From Planctomycetota bacterium (lineage in GTDB: Bacteria > Planctomycetota > Planctomycetia > Pirellulales > Pirellulaceae), in assembly GCA_023417165.1 (NCBI GenBank), contig JAEZGD010000332.1:1-7294 (forward strand): 7,294 nucleotides of DNA, given 5' to 3'. The notes under the pieces are model-generated. The model worked only from the letters and a program-made list of their open reading frames with translations. It was not told the origin of the DNA and made no database searches. This document shows positions 1 through 5,939 of the stretch, one piece after another. The stretch's first letter is position 1. Each line of letters starts with the position of its first letter. A program made the position numbers and the translations under genes.

Positions 1-408
1 GTAGCGTTGTAGTTCGGGATGAACGCTTCGCCAGTCTTGGACGTTGAAGGCGGTGTTCACCAGCAGCAGCAACAGCGAGGCGCCCACGATCAGGCCCAAG
101 ATCCACTCGCCGGCGCGCGTCTTCATCGAGATAAACGATTCTTGCGCGGTCAGCATCACACCGAAGATCAGCAGCACCAGCGTGCCGCCGACATAGATCA
201 TGATTTGCATCGCGCCGACGAATTCGCTGCCTGCCAGAAAGAACAGGCCCGAAGTCGCCGCCAGCGAGATCACCAGGTAAAACGCCATGCGCACGATGTT
301 GCTGCTAAACAACACCGCTGCGCCAAAGACGCATGCGACCGTCGCGAACAAGAAGAAAAAGACAGAGTGCCAGTTAATGGCGGCCAGCATCATGGCGTCG
401 GCGATCAC
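1..408 (-). CDS. nuoJ: NADH-quinone oxidoreductase subunit J, 5' part (3' end outside window)
   Basis: NuoJ is a membrane-arm subunit of complex I, next to NuoA, NuoK and NuoH, near the start of the proton-transfer path. The visible 136 codons are very hydrophobic. They contain the family core around residues 37-90: NIVRMAFYLVISLAATSG, then a segment with GAMQIMIYVGGTLVLLIFGV, which matches the NuoJ TM2-TM3 region. The reading frame runs without a stop to base 1, so the C-terminus is missing. The start chosen is GTG at 408-406. It overlaps the nuoH stop (shared GTGA) and has a near-perfect ribosome binding site, GGAGGTGA at 419-412, with good spacing. In-frame ATGs at 393 and 390 are alternatives without their own site. 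The overlap implies translational coupling with nuoH. The CAG-rich stretch near 60-77 is just a run of CTG leucine codons. Confidence 0.93.
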   Translation of the reverse strand, partial: MIADAMMLAAINWHSVFFFLFATVACVFGAAVLFSSNIVRMAFYLVISLAATSGLFFLAGSEFVGAMQIMIYVGGTLVLLIFGVMLTAQESFISMKTRAGEWILGLIVGASLLLLLVNTAFNVQDWRSVHPELQRY

Positions 409-1646
409 AGGTCACCTCCCTGGCCCAGCCTGGTTGAGGCAACTTTGGCGGCTTCGGTCGTCGCGGGTGGCCTGGCGACCTCGCGCACGGCCCAATGTTC
501 ACGCACTTCGCCAGGGACGCGGACGGGAGCCAGATCGTTAAGCGACGGCAGGGCGAACAACTGCCACGCGGTCGCACCGATAAAACAGACGCAGCCAATC
601 GGCACGCAGTATTTCCAGCACGTAACCATCACCTGGTCGATGCGCAAACGCGGCAGCGTCCAACGCACCCACATCATCAGGGTCACGAACAAAACCGACT
701 TGAAGATAAAGTTGGCCACACCGGCCAAGTTGGCGATTACGCCTGTCCACCACGCCCAGGTGAATGCGACGGCATTCGGATCCCATTCCCAACCTAGCAG
801 TTGAAAGATCGGAATCGGGCCATTGGCACCACCGAAGAACAGGATCGCCGCCAGGCCGCTGACCAGGAACATCGACCCGTACTCGGCCATGAAGAAGAAG
901 CTCCAGCGCAGGCCGGAGTACTCGGTCAAGAAGCCAGCCACCAGTTCGCTTTCCGCTTCCGCCAGATCGAATGGGGCGCGATTCACACTCGCCAAAGCAC
1001 AGGTGAAGAAGACCCAGAAGATCACAAATGTGAACGGATCGTGGAAGATCAGCCAGTTCGTAAACAAGCCCGCCTGGCGCGCCGCAATGGTGTCGAGATT
1101 CATCGTGCCGTGCAGCACGACCGGCACCAGCGCACACAAGGCGATGGGGACTTCGTAGCTGACGACCTGGGCCGCCTCACGCATGGCACCGAACAGCGAC
1201 CACTTCGATCCCGAAGCATAGCCGCCCAAAATCACGCCGAAGACTTCCATCCCCAACACTGCCAGGATGAAGAACAGCGAAGTGTTCATCAGCACGGCCG
1301 CCCAGCCATTGGCAAACGGCAAGGCGATATAAGCGGCATAGCTGGCCGCGAAGCTGATGTAAGGAGCGAGCTTGAATAGCAGCCGATCGGCGTTCGAAGG
1401 CGCGAGATCTTCTTTGGTGATGAGCTTCAGGCCGTCGGCCAGTGTTTGCAGCCAACCAAAGCCACCGCCGGTGCGCGTGGGACCAAGACGATCTTGAATG
1501 CGCGCCGAGACTTTACGCTCGAGCCAAATGAACACAAGTGCGCCGACCGCCACTACGTGAATGATCAGCACGCACGCGACAAGTGCCGCCAGCAATTGAG
1601 CCAACCAGGTTGGCATGTACGGCAAGGAATCAAAGTACTCAGCCAC
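405..1646 (-). CDS. nuoH: NADH-quinone oxidoreductase subunit H
   Basis: NuoH is the integral membrane subunit that forms most of the quinone cavity of complex I and joins the membrane arm to NuoB, NuoD and NuoI. The 413-residue product shows the family landmarks in order: a first membrane helix near 16-40, WLERKVSARIQDRLGPTRTG at 41-60, SGSKWSLFGAMREAAQVVSY at 145-164, the acidic loop NRAPFDLAEAESELVAGFLT at 222-241 followed by EYSGLRWSFFFMAEY, and RWTLPRLRIDQVM at 328-340. The start is GTG at 1646-1644. Only a weak AGGA lies upstream, and an ATG at codon 11 is the alternative. The last helix ends near residue 366. The following hydrophilic tail of about 45 residues makes the protein longer than the 325-residue E. 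coli NuoH. The stop overlaps the nuoJ start. A 230-base gap separates it from nuoD; in the classical order nuoE, nuoF and nuoG would sit there. Confidence 0.97.
   Translation of the reverse strand: MAEYFDSLPYMPTWLAQLLAALVACVLIIHVVAVGALVFIWLERKVSARIQDRLGPTRTGGGFGWLQTLADGLKLITKEDLAPSNADRLLFKLAPYISFAASYAAYIALPFANGWAAVLMNTSLFFILAVLGMEVFGVILGGYASGSKWSLFGAMREAAQVVSYEVPIALCALVPVVLHGTMNLDTIAARQAGLFTNWLIFHDPFTFVIFWVFFTCALASVNRAPFDLAEAESELVAGFLTEYSGLRWSFFFMAEYGSMFLVSGLAAILFFGGANGPIPIFQLLGWEWDPNAVAFTWAWWTGVIANLAGVANFIFKSVLFVTLMMWVRWTLPRLRIDQVMVTCWKYCVPIGCVCFIGATAWQLFALPSLNDLAPVRVPGEVREHWAVREVARPPATTEAAKVASTRLGQGGDL
412..419 (-). promoter_or_regulatory. Ribosome binding site of nuoJ inside the end of nuoH
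   Basis: On the minus strand the bases read GGAGGTGA, a near-complete complement to the 16S rRNA tail, and they end three bases before GTG at 408. The site lies within the last codons of nuoH and decides the nuoJ start. It is the clearest ribosome binding site in the nuo cluster. Confidence 0.8.
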
Positions 1647-1763
1647 GCGAAATTGATCCTGCGAGGAGAGGCAACAGCGGCATCACGCGTTCGCGCTAGC
1701 ACCACCAAGCACGGCTGGCTTCCAGTGCCAAAGCGACCAGGGTCCCTCTGTCGGCTGGAAAGA

Positions 1764-1781
1764 TTGTGAAATATCGCACAA
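1764..1781. promoter_or_regulatory. CRP/FNR-like dyad in the nuoD-nuoH gap
   Basis: The plus strand reads TTGTG, eight bases, CACAA, with a central ATAT, giving 14 of 18 symmetric positions. The inner part, TGTGA-N6-GCACA, differs by one base from the TGTGA-N6-TCACA pattern recognised by many CRP/FNR-family regulators. It lies about 118 bases upstream of the nuoH start, within the 1647-1876 gap. I see no gene and no clear intrinsic terminator elsewhere in that gap. That a regulator binds here is inference. Confidence 0.35.
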
Positions 1782-1876
1782 GCTACAAGCGCTAAGCAAG
1801 CCCCGGCACTGCGGAATTTAAGGAGTCTTGGAATCGCCAAGCGATGTCGCCCGGCACGATCGAAACAACGATTAGA

Positions 1877-3082
1877 CTAGCGATCAATCTCACCCATCAC
1901 GATATCGAGCGAACCAACGATGGCCGGGATGTCGGCCAGCAGCACGTTCTTGCATAGATCGTGCGTCACCGACAGGTTGCAGAACGAACTGCTTCTCGCC
2001 CGAGCGCGCCACGGAATGGTCGAGCCATCGCTAACGATGTAAAAGCCCATTTGGCCGCGCGGCGCTTCGGTTTCGAGATAAGCCTCGCCCTTGGGGAGCT
2101 TGGTGGCCAGCTTGATCGGCGTGCCCCAATCGCCTGTGGCAGTGCTGTAACGCTCCATGCCTTGGCGAACCAGATCGATCGACTGCATGACTTCCAGCAT
2201 GCGCACGTAGAACCGGTGCCAACTATCGCCGAGCACCGCTTCGGGCGGAACGGGCGGATAGTCGCGATCCTTCGGGTAGTGGCCATCTTTTTGCACAATG
2301 ACTTCGAAGGCGTAGCCGTCGTACATTTCGGTATAGCGTTCTTCGCCGTCGCGACGCAGGTCATGATCGACACCGCTGCCGCGCAACACCGGTCCCGTGC
2401 AACCATAGTTGATCGCCATCTCGGCCGGCATCACACCAATGTTGGCGCAACGCTTGACGAAGATGTGGTTGGTGGTCAGCAGCGCGTGATACTCGTTGAT
2501 GATCGGTTCAAGTTCGGTCAGGAACGCTTCGCACTGCTGGAGCCATCCGCGCGGCAGATCAGCCGTCGCCCCGCCTGGCGTGATGTAGCTATAGGTCAGG
2601 CGCGCGCCGCAGGCTTCTTCGAACAAGTCGAGAATCTTCTCACGTTCGCGGAAAGCGTACAAAAACGGGCTGAAAGTGCCGAGATCAAGGCCGTACGCAC
2701 CCATGCCGACCAAGTGGCTGGCGATGCGTCCCATCTCGGCGATGATCACGCGCAGGTGGCGCGCTTTTTCGGGAAGCTGGTAGTTGAGCAGCTTTTCGAC
2801 CGTGAGCGACCAGCCCAGATTCATGTTCATCGCCGCGAGGTAATCCATGCGGTCGGTGTACGGAATCCATTGCCGCGGCGTCAGGTTCTCGCCGATCTTC
2901 TCAGCACAGCGATGCAAGTAGCCGATGTGCGGTTCGACTTCGGAAACGATTTCGCCATCGGTGCGCAAGACCAGTCGCAGCACGCCGTGAGTGCTGGGGT
3001 GCTGCGGTCCCATGTTGACCAGCATCTCGTCGGTGCGAACGTCGAATTCCACGACGCGAGGATCATCGAGCTGAAGAGGCAT
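1877..3082 (-). CDS. nuoD: NADH-quinone oxidoreductase subunit D (49 kDa family)
   Basis: NuoD is the peripheral-arm subunit that, with NuoB and NuoH, lines the quinone-reduction site of complex I. The product has 401 residues, normal for a NuoD not fused to NuoC. The N-terminal signature NMGPQHPSTHGVLRL at residues 23-37 contains His28 and His32. The segment IPYTDRMDYL at 73-82 contains Tyr81. By motif alignment, His32 and Tyr81 are the histidine and tyrosine known to contact the quinone head group. Further landmarks are LHRCAEK near 56-62 and the C-terminal GFYIVSDGST and DIPAIVGSLDIVMGEIDR. The start is ATG at 3082-3080. No good ribosome binding site is visible, and an in-frame ATG at codon 20 is possible, but the longer form matches family length. 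It follows nuoC after 83 bases that contain a terminator-like hairpin. Confidence 0.97.
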   Translation of the reverse strand: MPLQLDDPRVVEFDVRTDEMLVNMGPQHPSTHGVLRLVLRTDGEIVSEVEPHIGYLHRCAEKIGENLTPRQWIPYTDRMDYLAAMNMNLGWSLTVEKLLNYQLPEKARHLRVIIAEMGRIASHLVGMGAYGLDLGTFSPFLYAFREREKILDLFEEACGARLTYSYITPGGATADLPRGWLQQCEAFLTELEPIINEYHALLTTNHIFVKRCANIGVMPAEMAINYGCTGPVLRGSGVDHDLRRDGEERYTEMYDGYAFEVIVQKDGHYPKDRDYPPVPPEAVLGDSWHRFYVRMLEVMQSIDLVRQGMERYSTATGDWGTPIKLATKLPKGEAYLETEAPRGQMGFYIVSDGSTIPWRARARSSSFCNLSVTHDLCKNVLLADIPAIVGSLDIVMGEIDR

Positions 3083-3130
3083 GGGCTATCGCTTTAAGGA
3101 GGGCAGATCGTCGGCTCGCCATTAGAACCA

Positions 3131-3159
3131 ATAAAAGAGGGCAAGTTCAACACTTGCCC
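3131..3159 (-). terminator. Terminator-like hairpin between nuoC and nuoD
   Basis: A perfect 8-bp inverted repeat (GGGCAAGT at 3139-3146 and ACTTGCCC at 3152-3159) has a 5-base loop. On the minus strand it is followed by TCTTTTATT. It begins seven bases after the nuoC stop. The shape is that of an intrinsic terminator, but the T-rich tail is short and broken, and it lies inside a cluster expected to be co-transcribed. Partial termination, or protection and processing of the nuoC message end, are both possible. Confidence 0.55.
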
Positions 3160-3165
3160 CGTATG

Positions 3166-3696
3166 CTAACGACCACGAATTCCGTGGTACTCCAGCGGCA
3201 TCTCATAATCCTTGCGCAGTGGATAGCCCACCCAGTCTTCGGTGCACAAGATCCGGCGCAAATCAGGATGCCCTGTGAAGTTCACGCCAGATAGGTCAAA
3301 GACTTCGCGCTCGTGCCAGTCGGCAGTGCGCCAGACGGAGTTCACGGAAGGGACTTCCGGCAGCTCGCCAGGCACGTCGTTCTTCCATCGCGGCAACATC
3401 ACCTTGAGTACCAGCGTGTGCTTCTTCACCGTGCTGGAAAGGTGATAGACCACTTCCAGGTGCGGCTGCCAATCGACTTTGGCGGCTTTCTTCGGATCGG
3501 GTTCGAAGTAGTCGACGCCGGTGATGCAGTTCAGCATGTCGAACTGCAGGGCTGGATCGTTCTTCAGGTAGGTGCAGACTTCGACGAGTCCGGCGGGTGC
3601 AACTTCCACCCAAGGATCGAGGGCTTCGAGGTTGGCGCCGGTGATCTGGTCGCCAAACTTCTTTTGGAGTTGATCGAGAAAGCTCTTGCCACTCAT
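3166..3696 (-). CDS. nuoC: NADH-quinone oxidoreductase subunit C (30 kDa family)
   Basis: NuoC is a hydrophilic peripheral-arm subunit of complex I that packs against NuoD. The 176-residue product ends with the 30-kDa family signature: HEREVFDLSGVNFTGHPDLR, then RILCTEDWVGYPLRKDYEMP. The N-terminal half includes FDMLNCITGVDYFEPDP, which matches the usual LxxLTxVDY region. The start chosen is ATG at 3696-3694, with GGAAG five bases upstream. A longer reading from TTG at 3750 is open but has no ribosome binding site and adds an atypical basic N-terminus. It lies 57 bases after nuoA. In most bacteria nuoB stands between nuoA and nuoC, and it is absent here. NuoC and NuoD are separate proteins, unlike the E. 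coli fusion. Confidence 0.96.
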   Translation of the reverse strand: MSGKSFLDQLQKKFGDQITGANLEALDPWVEVAPAGLVEVCTYLKNDPALQFDMLNCITGVDYFEPDPKKAAKVDWQPHLEVVYHLSSTVKKHTLVLKVMLPRWKNDVPGELPEVPSVNSVWRTADWHEREVFDLSGVNFTGHPDLRRILCTEDWVGYPLRKDYEMPLEYHGIRGR

Positions 3697-3753
3697 TGCA
3701 TCTTCCGCGCGAGCGGACCTGGTAATGAAGAGAGGAACGGGCCGGAGCAAGCG

Positions 3754-4392
3754 TTAAACGGATAGGAACTGCTCGTCCATGATGGGGTCGGTCGGCACGC
3801 GCGGTCTACCTTCCTGCGAAGTTCGTTCGTCAGCCACCGCGCGCACCCAGTCGAACGCACCGGAGCGCCATTCGTAAGCGAAGCCGACAAGCAGGACGAC
3901 AAAGAACACGCCCATCGCCAGCGCCGCAAACATCGCAAATCGCTGCGCGCCCATTTTGACGTCGGCTGTGGCGGCCACTACATCAGCGCCGGCAGGCAGT
4001 GTCGGATTGTTGATGCCCATCTCGCGATACAAGGCGAGCGCGCTCGGCGTGAGTTCGACGTTGCCTTCGGTGCTGACCGCAGCAACTTGAAAGCGCTCGT
4101 CAGCGAGATTCACCGATTTGCCGAAGGCGGTTGCCCAGTGAAATAGGAACGCGACTTCGACATCGAAGACGAGGAAGATCAGTGCGACAACGTAGAAGCG
4201 CAGATCAAATTGAACGTAGCTGGAGCCAATCGTTGGCTCGCCGCATTCATAGACCTCAAGCTTCTGAGCGTTGGGATTGTGCGGGCGAAGAAAGCGACCT
4301 AGCAATAGGTTCGCGAACAGGAACAGCATGCCGACCGCGGTAAACAAGGCCAGATAGGCCACGATCGTGATCGACGCGTCCATGGGGGGCAT
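3754..4392 (-). CDS. nuoA: NADH-quinone oxidoreductase subunit A, enlarged
   Basis: NuoA is a small three-helix membrane subunit whose TM1-TM2 loop reaches the quinone entry area of complex I. The product (212 residues from ATG 4392, or 214 from ATG 4398) shows TM1 near 8-32, the conserved loop LEVYECGEPTIGSSYVQFDL at about 45-64, TM2 with RFYVVALIFLVFDVEVAFLF at about 65-84 including the FDVE acidic motif, and TM3 near 152-172. E. coli NuoA has 147 residues and only about ten between TM2 and TM3. Here about 60 polar residues are inserted, and a further polar tail follows TM3. I prefer ATG 4392 because AGGCGG lies at a workable distance upstream, while it abuts ATG 4398. It has its own candidate promoter, and nuoC follows without nuoB. 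Confidence 0.93.
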   Translation of the reverse strand: MPPMDASITIVAYLALFTAVGMLFLFANLLLGRFLRPHNPNAQKLEVYECGEPTIGSSYVQFDLRFYVVALIFLVFDVEVAFLFHWATAFGKSVNLADERFQVAAVSTEGNVELTPSALALYREMGINNPTLPAGADVVAATADVKMGAQRFAMFAALAMGVFFVVLLVGFAYEWRSGAFDWVRAVADERTSQEGRPRVPTDPIMDEQFLSV

Positions 4393-4431
4393 AAGCATCC
4401 GCCTACCACGTGAGCTGTTGTAAAACCGTAG

Positions 4432-4459
4432 ATTGTAGGTAGATCAGATCGCTTTGCAA
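4432..4459 (-). promoter_or_regulatory. Candidate promoter of nuoA
   Basis: On the minus strand, TTGCAA (4459-4454) and TACAAT (4437-4432) are 16 bases apart. TACAAT differs from the sigma-70 type -10 consensus at one position, and the -35 box matches 4 of 6. The predicted start near 4425 leaves a leader of about 33 bases before ATG 4392. The -10 flanks closely match those of the nuoI promoter at 5600-5605. Confidence 0.45.
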
Positions 4460-4487
4460 TACTCGCGTGCGATCCTGCACCAAGTAT
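4459..4487. repeat. Imperfect hairpin after the DUF2203 gene
   Basis: ATACT at 4459-4463 pairs with AGTAT at 4483-4487, and inside it GTGC at 4467-4470 pairs with GCAC at 4477-4480 around a 6-base loop. The two stems are separated by a small asymmetric internal loop. It starts 11 bases after the DUF2203 stop and touches the nuoA -35 box. No T run follows on the minus strand, so it is not a classical terminator. Confidence 0.35.
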
Positions 4488-4498
4488 CGTTGAATGCC

Positions 4499-4924
4499 CT
4501 ATAGCACTCCTGCTGCAATCGATTGTCGCCCTGCGAAACCGGCGTCCACTTCGTGCCAGTGATGAATCTCTGGCTCGCCCAGCTTCCAGCAGAGATAAAC
4601 TACACGCCCTTCGAGCATGGATGGAAAATCTACCAAGCCATCCATCGCGCTCTTGGGTTCGACACCGAGTTGAACGAGTTCTTCGACATAGCTACGCAAT
4701 CGCTGAGCGTCTTTGTCGATCTCGGCCTCGATGGCGATGAGTTCGTCCGAGTACGGATTGCCGGCTTCGCGGTCGCGCCCCGCTGTGAGCATTGCCAGAC
4801 GCTGGCGGCGTTCAACGAGTTCGTTGGCTAACTGCACCAAGTCGGTGGTAATTGCGCGCACGAGTGGAAGCATTTGATTGGCTTCGTCAATCGTGAACAG
4901 CTTGATGGGTCGATCGTTTTGCAT
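4499..4924 (-). CDS. DUF2203 family protein of unknown function
   Basis: The 141-residue product matches my knowledge of the DUF2203 family. It begins with KLFTIDEANQMLPLVRAITT (residues 8-27), continues as a charged helical, probably coiled-coil stretch (about 25-88), and ends with the conserved block GLVDFPSMLEGRVVYLCWKL (96-115) and GEPEIHHWHEVDAGFAGR (116-133). No signal peptide or membrane helix is seen, so it is probably cytoplasmic. The molecular function is not known to me. The cluster of His, Glu, Asp and Trp near the C-terminus looks like a binding site, but that is only a guess. The gene lies 24 bases after nuoI and about 100 bases before nuoA, on the same strand, so it is probably co-transcribed with nuoI. 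A G-rich stretch (AAGGGGG) seven bases upstream of the ATG may serve as ribosome binding site. Confidence 0.9.
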   Translation of the reverse strand: MQNDRPIKLFTIDEANQMLPLVRAITTDLVQLANELVERRQRLAMLTAGRDREAGNPYSDELIAIEAEIDKDAQRLRSYVEELVQLGVEPKSAMDGLVDFPSMLEGRVVYLCWKLGEPEIHHWHEVDAGFAGRQSIAAGVL

Positions 4925-4948
4925 TTCTTTGCCCCCTTCTACTCAATT

Positions 4949-5476
4949 CTACTGATTGGGGCCGCCGTGGACTGGTTCCACGATCAATTTTGACTGAGCG
5001 ACAGCCGTGGGATTGAGCGTTGCACGGCCCCAGGCGATGTCGGTCGGCAAGCGAGCAAAATCGACGATGCAGCCGTCGCGGTTGTAGCAGCTAAGGTCGT
5101 GCGTTGCGCCCATAAAGATGCAATCGACAGGGCAAGGCTCGACACAAAGGGCGCACAACAGGCACTTCGTATAGTCAATGGTAAAGCCAGTAACTTTGAA
5201 GCCCTTCGCGCCTTCGACGCGTTCTTTGCCAATGTAAATGCAGTCGACCGGACACGCCTTGGCGCACTGGTCGCAAGCGATGCACGTGGTCAGGTCATAG
5301 CGGTGAAAGCCGCGATAGCGTGCTTTGACCGGGACCGGCTTCTCCGGATATTCAAAGCGTTCGGTGAACGTACCGCGATCGGCTTTGTAGGTAATCAGCC
5401 AGTATCGCAGGGTGACGAACATGCCGTGGGCGACCGTGGCCACCGCAGTCCAGATATTGCGTGCCCATTGCCACAT
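4949..5476 (-). CDS. nuoI: NADH-quinone oxidoreductase subunit I (two 4Fe-4S clusters)
   Basis: NuoI carries clusters N6a and N6b and passes electrons from the NADH-side clusters toward N2 in NuoB. The 175-residue product has the normal length (about 180 in E. coli). It holds two ferredoxin motifs: TTCIACDQCAKACPVDC with Cys65, 68, 71 and 75, and KCLLCALCVEPCPVDC with Cys105, 108, 111 and 115. The segment around residues 20-60 (LRYWLITYKADRGTFTERFE, later KARYRGFHRY) is the family's membrane-docking and lead-in region. The start ATG at 5476 has AGGA eight bases upstream. The gene is the first of the cluster, whereas it usually lies between nuoH and nuoJ. It has a well-formed promoter and is followed closely by the DUF2203 gene. 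Confidence 0.97.
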   Translation of the reverse strand: MWQWARNIWTAVATVAHGMFVTLRYWLITYKADRGTFTERFEYPEKPVPVKARYRGFHRYDLTTCIACDQCAKACPVDCIYIGKERVEGAKGFKVTGFTIDYTKCLLCALCVEPCPVDCIFMGATHDLSCYNRDGCIVDFARLPTDIAWGRATLNPTAVAQSKLIVEPVHGGPNQ

Positions 5477-5599
5477 GGAGAGAATCCTGCTTTATCCGCG
5501 AGTGCTTGATCGGAAGTTATGGCTGGACAACGATTTACGCAAGCGAAAAACGTGTCTAGCGATAGCACGACGAGTCGGTACGCTGAGATTCGAAGGTAG

Positions 5600-5627
5600 A
5601 TTATAGGCGGCGTGCGCTCCTCCGCAA
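5600..5627 (-). promoter_or_regulatory. Promoter of nuoI
   Basis: On the minus strand, a perfect TATAAT (5605-5600) is preceded, after 16 bases, by TTGCGG (5627-5622), a weak -35 box. The predicted start near 5593 gives a leader of about 117 bases before nuoI. The sequence around the -10 box, CCTATAATCTACC, recurs almost unchanged before nuoA. Confidence 0.6.
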
Positions 5628-5792
5628 GCGAGGTATTGCCAGGATTGCCGCGACGAGGGAGGGAGGCCGTTAAATGCCCTACAAAAGGTCCAGTTCTTCC
5701 CTGAATCTACCAAATAGGGTGGTATATAGGAATCGTAGGCAAACCCCGCTTGAAAAATCACACAAAATAGGTAAGAGCGCGCCGGGATTTGC

Positions 5793-5820
5793 TTGACTGC
5801 ACTACCCTAGCGCGTAGAGT
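5793..5820 (+). promoter_or_regulatory. Candidate promoter of csrA
   Basis: TTGACT (5793-5798) matches the -35 consensus at 5 of 6 positions. TAGAGT (5815-5820) follows after 16 bases and matches the -10 consensus at 4 of 6. Transcription would start near 5827, leaving a leader of about 116 bases before the csrA ATG. Confidence 0.5.
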
Positions 5821-5824
5821 GAAA

Positions 5825-5939
5825 GGAAGGAATGGTGCTGAAATTGGGTATGCACCCAATTCGCAAAAATCATCCGCAGGAAGGCGATCGGTCACCTGGC
5901 GATGCGGAAACGCTTGACGCCGATCGTGTGAGGAATGGA
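5825..5939 (+). promoter_or_regulatory. csrA leader rich in GGA, possible autoregulatory site
   Basis: GGA, the core of CsrA-binding sites in other bacteria, occurs six times: 5825-5827, 5829-5831, 5879-5881, 5906-5908, 5932-5934 and 5937-5939. The 5932-5934 copy lies within the ribosome binding site GAGGA (5930-5934), eight bases before the csrA ATG. The leader can form a stem of CGATCGG (5885-5891) with CCGATCG (5920-5926), with a small GCG-GAAA-CGC hairpin (5904-5913) inside it. CsrA repressing its own translation here is inference from the known mechanism. Confidence 0.4.
5842..5861. repeat. Perfect 8-bp inverted repeat in the csrA leader
   Basis: AATTGGGT (5842-5849) and ACCCAATT (5854-5861) are exact reverse complements around the 4-base centre ATGC. 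It lies just downstream of the predicted csrA transcription start. It could be a repressor operator in DNA or a hairpin in the leader RNA. No T run follows, so it is not a terminator. Confidence 0.65.

Noticed and set aside
60..77. CAG-rich tandem repeat
   Set aside because: On the coding strand these are consecutive CTG leucine codons in a NuoJ membrane helix, so no separate repeat function is needed.
19..804. 261-codon open frame on the plus strand over nuoJ and nuoH
   Set aside because: It is antisense to two strongly supported nuo genes. The product is Gln-, His- and Arg-rich with no family likeness, as expected for a shadow frame in GC-rich DNA.
1565..1840. 91-codon minus-strand open frame filling the nuoD-nuoH gap
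   Set aside because: It starts with TTG, has no ribosome binding site, overlaps the start of nuoH in another frame, and gives an unrecognisable Cys- and Arg-rich product.
1961..3097. 378-codon open frame on the plus strand over nuoD
   Set aside because: Long, but it is the exact antisense of nuoD. The product is His- and Arg-rich with no recognisable domain.
3095..3103. AAGGAGG-like ribosome binding site on the plus strand between nuoD and nuoC
   Set aside because: No start codon with a plausible gene follows on the plus strand, and the neighbouring genes all run on the minus strand.
3697..3750. N-terminal extension of nuoC to TTG at 3750
   Set aside because: No ribosome binding site, and the added 18 residues are atypical. 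ATG 3696 has GGAAG at good spacing.
5492..5761. 89-codon minus-strand open frame upstream of nuoI
   Set aside because: It crosses the nuoI promoter and leader, has no ribosome binding site, and gives no family likeness.
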